Source: Ottelia alismoides
Lineage: Eukaryota; Streptophyta; Magnoliopsida; Alismatales; Hydrocharitaceae
NCBI GenBank assembly: GCA_037367405.1
Contig: JAZKJV010000601.1
Coordinates: forward strand, 124,001-188,000
Reading direction: 5' to 3'
Length of the DNA stretch: 64,000 nt
The notes below the pieces were generated by a model. That model was not told where the DNA came from, did no database searches, and was given only the letters and a program-made list of their open reading frames with translations. Below, in pieces: positions 55,960-64,000 of this stretch (within the stretch, counting starts at the first letter, position 1; each line of letters begins with the position of its first letter). A program made the position numbers and the translations under genes.

Positions 55960-56820
55960 TGAGAAGGTCTACATGCATTCTGATAATGCATTTGAGTTTT
56001 GCATTGGCCACTTATCTATATTTCTGTGGTTTCATGGGATCCTACATCAGACCTCATGTGCCTACTCGACTCAATGTTGTTGATGAAAGGAAATATATGC
56101 ACCTTTTAGATGTTACCAGGACTCTCCTAATTTAGAATCACACTCCCCATTCCTACTAGGGGGATGCTTTTCTTATTACCTTCTATCTTTTTAATTGCAT
56201 GCACTTTTCTGTTTTAGACGAAAGAACATGCTGCTTTTTCGATTGTGTTTTCTTATAAGGATTTGTTCTCTCTATCGCCTCACATCTTCAGTATTGCATT
56301 TGTTTATTACTTAATTCAAGGCTGAGATAAGTTGTCTTCTTGGTCGATCAAGTCCATCTTTGTGGGCTACTGTCGAATCCAAAATAGGTACTGATGCTTT
56401 GATCCTGTCAGGAGAAAGTACTATGCGAGTGCCGTTGTTATCTTCTTTGTGTCTGTTATGTACTTCTCTCCCATATACTAAAAAACGACTTGCTCTGAGT
56501 TTGACATGGGGGGTCTACCTGCCAATACGACCGCCTACTTTGTCTCCTGTCTACTTTGGTCGAGACATTATCGTGTATGTGCATATGGAAACTGTGTTAT
56601 TGCACCCCTTGCTCTAGTGCTTGCCCCCATCATCCAACTTGCCCTGGGTAAATAATGAATACTTGGTTTCTACTAATGACACAATTTATATTTCTATTCA
56701 TCAGGTACAACAAGATGGTCTATTGATCCATATATTACTCTCGTGTAAGATGGGCCTTACGTTCCCTATGAGGACCTTTACTCGGTCCATTGCACTTAGG
56801 AAGCATTGGCACATATGTAC
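55960..56820 (+). pseudogene. copia integrase remnant
   Basis: Reads an NALSFALATYLYF-like run (about 55985-56020), an IRPHVPTRLNVVDERKYMHL-like run (56045-56105) and DVTRTLLI (56112-56135), where the QNG-VAERKNRHLLD segment of copia integrases is expected. Later parts resemble the GRR-KYYA and TLL..FVSVMYFSP linker (56410-56470). The hAT-like element then interrupts the linker to RT. Confidence 0.65.
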
Positions 56821-56821
56821 C

Positions 56822-57281
56822 CGATGTTGTCAAAGGCATTCGCCTAGGCACTAAGGCAAGGTGAAGTGAGTCCGAGACGCCTTGCCTTGCTTCAAGCGAG
56901 GAGTTTTGCCTCGGGCGTTGCCTCGACGAGTGCCCGACCTAAGGCGCCCGAGGGAGGGCCTGAAGCAAAACTAGAGCTTTTTGTTGAATTCTTTGCATTT
57001 TTATTCTTTTTAAGATTTTAAAGTAGGATAAATATTAGTTTTAAGTAATATTTCTACATGTATGTACATATATGTGTACAAATATATGCATCACATGCAT
57101 AATAGCCAAATATCATAATTACAAGCACAATATATACATAATATATATACATATACTAGCAATACACATACTTATGCATGTCAACTCTATGCTCTACATG
57201 CACACATACATTAACACATGCAAATTAATTCTAAATATCATAATTACAAACATAATATATACATACAAACACACACACATA

Positions 57282-57313
<32 letters not shown>

Positions 57314-57860
57314 GGAGAGATATACACATAAGCATATGTATATGCATGCATGTCTATGCATACTCATGTATACATATGTACACACATATATACATGTAAT
57401 AAACATTCACATATAAATGTTTATGCATAAACACCTACAAGTTAGTCCTTGATTCTACTTATATACATACATTTATACATACACATTAGTTCTAAGTTCT
57501 AGTTACACATTTACATTTATATTTGTTTTAATTACTATAATTTATATATTTATACACATATACTTAGACACATGTATGTTTATATAAATATAAATATATA
57601 ATTGCATACATGTACATATATATCAGATCGTTGTTAGATTGTAATTTAGGTGTATGTATGTGTGCAACATTTTTTTTGAAAAGATACATACATGTGTATA
57701 TATACATGTATGCATAGAAATATAAGATTGTATTTAGATAAATATATGCAATACATATAACGCCTTGCTTTCTAAGGCGGGTGCCTAGGCGAGCGTCTAG
57801 CACCTCAGGTGATTTGGAACCCCTAGCGCCTTGTAGCGCTTTACGTTTTTAACAACACTG
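56822..57860. mobile_element. hAT-like non-autonomous element (word GCCTAGGCG), 8-bp imperfect duplication
   Basis: The left end CGATGTTGTCAAAGGC and the reversed right end CAGTGTTGTTAAAAACG are inverted repeats. TATGTACC (56814-56821) and TATGCGCC (57861-57868) flank it, matching at 6 of 8 positions. Inside, CGCCTAGGC, GCCTTG and CAAGGCG words fill both flanks (56840-56960 and 57760-57835). The interior is AT-rich with ATACATAC microsatellite. Length 1,039 bp, almost that of the element at 40542-41584. Non-coding. Confidence 0.78.
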
Positions 57861-58299
57861 TATGCGCCACGTACCCCCTCTCTATTTATTTCTTCCTTGA
57901 CCATCTCATAGAGAATTACAAGAAGTTTGTCTTTGGATTGCAACTTTGGAAGAAGAGATGGCAACTTTGTATCCCGGAAGTACCTAGACCTTGTACTGCC
58001 TTTGCTGGGGAATCTATGGTTGACGTCATCTAGTTGTTCACGATGAAGCATCGGGCGGATGGTAGTATGAATCACAACGAAGTCCGACTTGTGGCAAAAG
58101 GTTTCACCTAGACTAATGGTGTGGCCAATCAGGACACCTTTTTTGTGGTACATTAATCTGCTCTTAGAGATTGGCCACTCTTTCAACTAGATGTCAAGAA
58201 TACATTTGTCTATTTGGACCAGCGGAAAGGAATATATATGCATCAATTGCTCATCCATGCTGAGTATGATAAACATCTATGATCCAACTTGCGGAAGGG
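57861..58299 (+). pseudogene. copia RT N-terminal remnant joined to the element end
   Basis: Runs such as W..ATLYPGST..CTAFAGE (about 57955-58010), KHRADGSMNHNEVRLVAKGF (58048-58105) and DWPLFQLDVKNTFVYLDQRK (58168-58225) are followed abruptly by HPC-SMINIYDPT (58255-58285), the usual pol end. RNase H is deleted. Confidence 0.7.
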
Positions 58300-58465
58300 T
58301 GTTATAGTAATTAGACTCTTATAGTATTATGTAATATAACAATTGTCTTCTTTTTCTTTTCTACATGTCCAATAGGGCAATCTCTTTTGGCTCCAGGGTT
58401 CTTTTCCATATTAAGAGTGCCATAAGGCCACATAATAAACAAGTCATCCTTTTTGCTTGCGAACG
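58300..58465 (+). repeat. copia 3' LTR, end uncertain
   Basis: TGTTATAGTAATTAGACTC after a GCGGAAGGG purine tract, with CACATAATAAACAAGTCATCC near its end. The right boundary is approximate. Confidence 0.55.
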
Positions 58466-59162
58466 ATCAACTTTTCATGCATGGTTGGTGGCAATGACGG
58501 TTTTTATGGTCCCATACACCCCTCGAATAGGATCTCGTTAAAAAAGGAAGCCTTTCATCCATTTGTTGGCTTCCCTTTCTATTTTGATGCAAGTAGAGAC
58601 ATCTATTGCCTCATTAATTGAGGTAAGCTTTTAGTATGCGATCCTCTCCGTTTGATCGTTGGGGGGTACATGGATGAATTTTTTGAGATGTTTTGTTGGT
58701 GTTAATTGTGGTATGGAGTAACATATTAGCTTTATGGAATTAATGCACTCATTCCTAAAATTGCTAAGTCCTTGCACCAAAGTGACTATCTCGTAGGGGT
58801 CGAGATATGTCGAGATGGATTGACAATATCAATGAAAATATCATATATGGATTAAAAAAGTGATTTCTCACAAATCAATATCATTCAAATATCCAAAACA
58901 ATAAATAGCATACAAATATACACATATATGCAAGAATGAATTGTACTTAACACATCAACGCTCACTATATCACACATATTGTGGCTGTCAGTGCTGACTA
59001 TTGGAGATATCAAAAGAGATATAAAGAAATTTGTATATAACAATTTGTAAATATAAAATGTATGTATTTTGCACCAAAGCACTATATAACATATTAACTC
59101 ACATACTATGTATAAATAAAGGTTGAACTATATGATACATCAAACAATTTAGTCATCAAGAA
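58466..59162. other. No gene recognised
   Basis: AT-rich. Contains TATACACATATATG words near 58910-58930 but nothing that supports a call. Confidence 0.3.
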
Positions 59163-59744
59163 TGTTGAGGTAAAATAAGAACTTCTTATTCAATGGTGCC
59201 TTGAGCCCTCTTATATAGAGTTGTGAGACCCTTGGGTAAATTACACAAAAAAGATAGACATAAAGATTACATGATAGCTAGATATAGAAACATAAAGCCT
59301 CTCAATACTCTCCCTCAAGCTGGAGCATAGATGTTTATCATGCTAAACTTAGAACATCTCTGAAATTGTCCTCGGGGAAGACCTTGGTGAATGCATCAGC
59401 CGTCTGGTCTCCTGAGCTAATGTGAGGTGATAAACCCCTTTTGGATCATATTGCATTGTAGTGATAATCCCCTCAATATGTTTTGTTCTCTCGTAGGAAG
59501 ATGGATTATTAGCAATAAAGAGAGCTGCCTGATTGTCACACTGCAACTACATGAGAAGAGATATATTGTCACCCATATTAAAAAGAACAGATCTGACCTA
59601 CATTATTTCAGTACTTTACTATGCCATGGCCCTATATTCAAATTCAATGCTAGATCTTGCATAGTATATTTCTTGCTTTTCTATGATACCAGAGAGTCTC
59701 CCACAAATACAAAAATTCCCGAGGTAGATTTCCTACCTCTGGCG
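59163..59744 (-). mobile_element. copia 3' end on the reverse strand, 5'-truncated
   Basis: An LTR (59163-59307; on + TGTTGAGG...CTCTCAATA) is followed by the reversed polypurine tract CTCTCCCTCAAG and RNase H on the minus strand: LQCDNQAALFIANNPSSYE and RTKHIEG, then a decayed SLVSWKSKK-like region to about 59744. There the DNA changes to the non-autonomous LTR family. Confidence 0.75.
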
Positions 59745-60728
59745 ACCCAGGCGCTTCTCCAAGCCCTCCTTTCTCGCAGGCGGTGGGAGGGGAAAGCCTA
59801 GTGGCACAACCGACATTTGAAAGAGGGTTGCAAGAACCCTAAAGCCGAAGGGTTGTCCTTAAAAAAAGGTGTGGGTTATTTATTGTAAGGCTCAAGAGGG
59901 TAAGGTTTTGTAAACAAAAAAAAGAAGAGGGTGATTTTATGGTTTAAAGAGAGAGAGAGAGAGAGTTGAGAAGAGAATAGCCGGAAAAAAAAGAGGGGAA
60001 TGTCTATACAAAAAAAGGTTGAAGCAAAAAAAATGCATGTTTTGTTTCTCCCAACTTGATGTTCCAAGCTCTTTATTCTATCAAGTATGGGAGAAAGGGG
60101 GAGTCAGTGATGTATTCTTCATAACTGTCCATCTACATATCATCCATTTTCACTGAACAACAACTTCTTCGTCGAGGCGTATACTTCTTCTTTTACGACC
60201 CGATCAGTTCCTGCGATGGATTTCTTCAGCAACGATTCTTCTCCAGATACGACAGAGATATGTTCCGGTGATCTGATATCGCAACGGCTCTACAGGCATG
60301 ATAGAGATACGTTCCGATGACCTGAAAGCCGCAGACTCGTCCTCGTGCGTGGTCCTCTACCAGCAGCGGACATGTGTTCTTGTGATGTATCGTGTGGAGA
60401 TGTGGTGTATACTTTCTTCTTGTTGCAAGCTGCAGCTTTCTCAGCTCCTGTTTGAGGGGGGAGTGTTAGAAAATATTCTTTGTAGGTATTTGTTAAGAGA
60501 ATATTCTATAGAGAATATTCTATAGAATATTCTCCTTTGAGCACCTATATAAGGATCCTCACACCCCCTGTACTCGTTGAGAAATTCCAATCGAATATCC
60601 GCCCCGTTGAGGGCTTCTCCCGTGGTTTCATCCATCTCCTTAGGGAGTAAGGTTCCACGTTAAATCTCCGTGTTCATGTTTATATTTCTTGATTTATCGA
60701 TTCCGCTTCCGCTTCTCAGATTTCAACA
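59745..60728 (+). mobile_element. Non-autonomous LTR element copy 4, 5'-truncated
   Basis: The interior holds the family's purine-rich tract (about 59917-60040), the motif ATCAAGTATGGGAGAAAGGG (60078-60097) that also occurs in copy 1, CTTC-rich phrases and a polypurine tract GTTTGAGGGGGGAG (60451-60464). The LTR is 60465-60728 (264 bp; TGTTAGAAAATATTC...GATTTCAACA; TATATAA at 60546-60552; GAGGGCTTCTCCCGTGGTTT near 60610). No 5' LTR or coding region is present. ATTCTATAGAGAATATTC near 60500-60520 is a local palindrome. Confidence 0.75.
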
Positions 60729-61171
60729 ATTACTATTCATAATGATCTTAGGAAATCATTTGTTGACTTCATAAGAGAAGAGTATTAATATTTTAATATT
60801 TGTATTTCAAATCTCTTTAATAGGATCTTGAGATTAGAAGCTGTTCATTGGATATGGATTTAAGTTCAGATTGATGCAAGATTTCCCAATTCTTATCATT
60901 TTTTAATCACGAGAGTTAGAGCTACTCATTAGATCTAAATCTAAGTTCAATTCTGTACAATTTCTCCCCAATCTTTCCATCTTTAAATCATGAGCTTAGT
61001 TGCTAAGTAAGAGATCCGAAATTGAGTCTAATTTGCTTGTTAATCACCCCCAAATTTCATCTTTCATGTATGCAAACTGTGTCTTGTTTAGTGGTTCATA
61101 TGTGTATATATACATATATATTTTTAAATCAAATATTTTTTAAACGGTAGAATATACAGATGAGTCGAGTT
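60729..61171. other. No gene recognised
   Basis: AT-rich DNA; nothing could be supported. Confidence 0.3.
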
Positions 61172-61794
61172 TTTTACATCAAGGTTTAGCTTTGAGTCAA
61201 TTTCTTTTTACTTTGATTATGGACGAGTTGACATTTGTCAAGTCACATTCGGGATGAGTTACCTTGATGTATGTTATTTGCTAATGATATTCTGTTGATT
61301 GACGAGACTAGAGATGGAGTAAATGAGAAGCTTGAGGTATGGAGACATGAGTTGGAGAGTGAAGGATTTTGTATAAATATGGCTAAGACGGAATATTTGG
61401 AGTGCACCTTTGATGGAAGCAATGGTGAAAGAATCGAGGTGAAGATTGGTGAGGATAACATTCAGAAGAGAGATTCTTTTAGATATCTGGATCTATTTTG
61501 CAAGATGATGGGGAAATTGATGGAGATGTTATTGATAGAATAAATGCAGGGTGGCTAAAGTGGAGAGGAGCCTCTGCTGTTCTCTGTGATAAGAAAATTC
61601 CTTTAAAAGTTAAAGGAAAGTTTTCTAAAGCAGCTGCGAGACTTACTATGCTCTATGGATTTGAATGTTGGCCTGTGAACCATAGACATGTGCAGAGAAT
61701 GGCTGTTGCAGAAATGAAAATGTTAAGGTGGATGTGTGGACACACACACACACGCACGTAAAGATCGGATTCGGAATGATGCAATCAGAAAGAA
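61172..61794 (+). mobile_element. RTE LINE fragment with RT palm, active site FAND
   Basis: Starts in LHQGLALSQFLFTLIMDEL-like sequence (61172 on), passes MLFANDILLIDETRDGVNEK (61271-61330), where the usual FADD reads FAND, then ECTFDGSNGERIEVKIGEDN, and in 61498-61761 the [20 protein letters not shown] region. Homology to the full copy (9480 on) ends near 61794. A CA repeat stands at 61739-61752. It is truncated at both ends. Confidence 0.82.
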
Positions 61795-62804
61795 TCTTTT
61801 GGCTGAAATGGAAACTCCATCAGTCGGGGAGCAACATCTCTTTTGGGTTGCTTAGAAGCAACGCCGCAACTGCTTGGAGCTGCAGCAAGGGGGTCCTTCC
61901 CGCAGCTGGAATTGGGCATCAATTGGCTGATGGTAGGTCTTCCAGCGGCAACATCTACTTCAATTTGGAGCCTGGGATGTTGGAGCAGCATCTCCAAATG
62001 AAAACTTCGGATGCAGCTTACAACAACTGCTTTAGCAAGGAGCTCCAGCCATAACTCCTTAAAGGCATGCAGCAACAACTGCTGTACTTGAATGAAGCAG
62101 TGGGGGCCACAGCTCGGACCGAAGAGCAGCAGCTGTTCCTGCTGCAAAATCTGCAACAAAATATGGAGGAGAGGAGCTTCTTCGGTTGGGAGAAGTTGGA
62201 GAGATATTGGGAAACTTAGAAAAGAAGAAAGGGGACATGGAGATATAAATAAGTAAGGGGGCTTAAGGCGTTGCCAAAGAAAGGAGGCCAAGTGGGGATG
62301 GCTGGAATTTGACATTTGTCATTTTCTCTCTCTTTTACCATTCCCTCTCTCTTTCTCTTATTTGACATACCAAAGTCATCCGTATTTGCACATCGAATTT
62401 CGATTCTGATGTACAATATCTTGTTTCAATCGTCTTTGAATGATGATCACCGTGAGTGTAATATTCATATACTTCTGATCTGAGATGAATTCATAAGTTG
62501 TCGAGATGCGGTCTTTGTTTACAATTAAATTTTCTGATTTTAAATTGTTATATGACGTTCGATTGACGAACAATCAATTTTGTTGGTCTTATTTCGTCGT
62601 TACGAATTTTATGGTGGTCCTACATTAATTTTGCAGTTTTCGATTGTGTTTGACAACTTTCCAATGGCACGTTTTACGATGCAATCTATTTTTGATCGAC
62701 TAGCCCTAAATGAATTTTTATTTATGATCTATGGATCGATTTAGATTATTTAATACTGATCGATAATTTTATGGGATCATATGAACCCTAATCAAGTCAT
62801 ATTC
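61795..62804. other. Unassigned DNA with a promoter-like TATA region
   Basis: A moderately GC-rich part (61795-62200) with many CAGCAAC and GCAGC words, then a purine-rich AGAAGAAAGG segment and GATATAAATAAGTAAGG near 62240-62258. This could be the LTR or leader of an unidentified element, but no partner copy or termini are visible. Confidence 0.35.
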
Positions 62805-64000
62805 GGGTTATTCGTATCTGGATGTCATAATCTGAACCTCTCCTAAACCTTCTCCTGAGGCATTTGTGTATAATACATAATCTTGAGTGCCTGATGGAAG
62901 TGCAAGAATTAACGCAATAGTCAATCTTTCCTTCAATGTCTTAAAGGCCTGCTCGCATGCATCGTCCCGAATGAAAGGAACTCCCTTCTGTGTAAATCGT
63001 GTCAATGGAAGAACTACCCGGGAATACTACTGACGAAGCATCTGTAGTAGCTTGCTAATCCAAGGAAGCTACAAATCTGAGTGATCGCCTTGTGCTTCTC
63101 CCAAGGCATAATTGCCTCAATCTTCGCAAGATCAACTGCGATACCTACCCCAGAAATGATATGCTCAAGAAATGATTGGGATTATCAGAACTCACACTTG
63201 CTCAACAGGACATACAATTTGTGTTCTCGAAGTGTGTCCAGGACTATCTTTAGGTCATTTGCGTGGTCCCGTTCATTTCGAGAATATATCAACACATCAT
63301 CAATGAACACATCTACAAATTTTCCAAGTATGGACGTGAATTCCTATTCATCATATGCATGAATGTTGCAAGGGCATTTGTGAGTTCAAACAACATCACA
63401 ACGAACTCGTATTGTCTATATCGAGTCCTGAAAACTGTCTTCGGAATATCTAATTCTTGAATCCTTACCTAATGGTAGGTTGATCTAAGATCGATTTTTT
63501 AAAATACCGAAGATCCCTGTAGTTGATCAAACATGTCATCAATACAGGACAAAGGATAACGGTTTTTTACCGTCTCTTTTTTAGCTGTTGATAATCAATG
63601 CATAATCTCATCGATCCATCCCTCTTCCTGACAAAAATGATGGGAGCACCCCAAAAGTGCTTGGCCTCACAAAACCCAAGTCAGGTAACTCATGTAACTG
63701 TATCTTCAGCTCTGTCAACTTAGCTGGTGCCATGCAATATGGAGCCATCGTGATCCACTATGTATCTGGTAGCAATGTGATCTCGAGCTCAATTTCTCTC
63801 TCATGAGCTAATATTGTTAACTCGTCAGAAAATACATCCGGGTAGTCTGATACTGCTCTGATGTCTTGGGTTATCGACTCTCCATTAGATATCTCTTGAA
63901 CAAAAGCTAGTAATGTGTGACATCCTTGATCAACAAGTCTCTGAGCTCTCAACACTGAAATGTACTCCATTTCGGAGTCATGTAATGTACGCTTAAAAGT
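62805..64000 (-). pseudogene. Ty3/gypsy pol remnant (protease-RT-RNase H), continues beyond the window
   Basis: Reading on the minus strand from the right edge: LVDQGCHTLLAFVQEI and DYPDVFSDELTILAHEREIE (63758-63970), the linker before gypsy RT; then the RT with the palm box FIDDVLIYSRN (about 63305-63270) and HKLYVLLSKCEF near 63210; then the RNase H start RKGVPFIRDDACEQAFKTLK and DYVLYTNASGEGLG (62808-63005), where TDAS reads TNAS. Stops and shifts break it. RNase H ends early near 62830, so the 3' half is lost. Confidence 0.85.

Larger units (their letters stand above)
54084..58465 (+). mobile_element. Rearranged copia mosaic carrying a hAT-like element
   Basis: The 5' LTR is at 54084-54230, followed by a CCACC-rich leader (54240-54650), a gag remnant (about 54740-55130), RT (about 55190-55870), then integrase (about 55960-56820), the hAT-like element (56822-57860), RT N-terminal wording again (about 57869-58230) and a 3' LTR (58300 to about 58465). 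In copia, integrase precedes RT, so the first RT is out of place: two deleted copies probably lie back to back. All frames are broken. Confidence 0.65.

Noticed and set aside
49634..57317. Microsatellites (CTA)n, (GA)n and (TA)n as functional or CRISPR-like repeats
   Set aside because: They are simple repeats without spacers, in eukaryotic transposon DNA.
59876..60067. Minus-strand frame rich in Phe, Leu and Ser
   Set aside because: Complement of the purine-rich tract of the non-autonomous LTR family; the same happens at 11993-12211 and 28283-28558.
45572..64000. Search for the next DENN exon downstream
   Set aside because: No stretch with splice borders and DENN wording was found; all candidates fell in transposon DNA. 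The exon may be beyond the window.

Overview
This window is plant nuclear DNA, most likely from an angiosperm. The signs are Ty1/copia elements primed by initiator tRNA-Met, plant RTE and L1 LINEs, a Tourist-type MITE, tRNA-derived SINEs, and two clusters of plastid DNA (petD and rpoA; rps16 and ycf4). I cannot name the species. No bacterial or phage features are present, and most open frames are pieces of decayed transposons.

The only host gene I can support is on the + strand and is easy to miss. Three small phase-0 exons at 26106-26180, 26330-26380 and 45572-45649 join in frame into the core of a DENN (AEX-3 type) domain, found in Rab GTPase exchange factors. The last two exons are separated by a 19,191-bp intron. 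If the gene model is right, nearly all of the window lies in introns of this gene.

Layout: 1-9790 holds a keyword-repeat DNA element inside a broken copia, a GC-richer region with no call, a second keyword element, and two head-to-head RTE LINEs. From 10004 to about 25510 lies one old Tork-like copia that received a full copia on + (11355-17788, target duplication GAGGT), a full copia on - (18234-23378, target duplication TCATC), and a SINE in its 3' LTR (15-bp duplication). The two guest copias themselves hold a non-autonomous LTR element and a palindromic DNA element. The large intron (26381-45571) holds a complete 2.25-kb non-autonomous LTR element, plastid fragments, RTE pieces, a Tourist MITE and an antisense L1 LINE split by a hAT-like element. 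From 45650 to 64000 there are paired MITEs, microsatellites, several broken copias, more copies of the non-autonomous LTR family, a second hAT-like element, an RTE tail and a Ty3/gypsy pol running off the right edge.

Two families deserve attention. One is a set of DNA elements whose ends are packed with one short word in both orientations (ATATCCGT, TCGATAT, GAGGCG, GCCTAGGCG, GCTCGAGC). Two of these have 8-bp target duplications, which point to hAT-type mobilisation. The other is a four-copy family of non-autonomous LTR elements with no gag or pol, sharing a purine-rich internal tract, a TATA-box LTR and a copia-like polypurine tract. All boundaries and identities were read by eye; no alignment or search was run.
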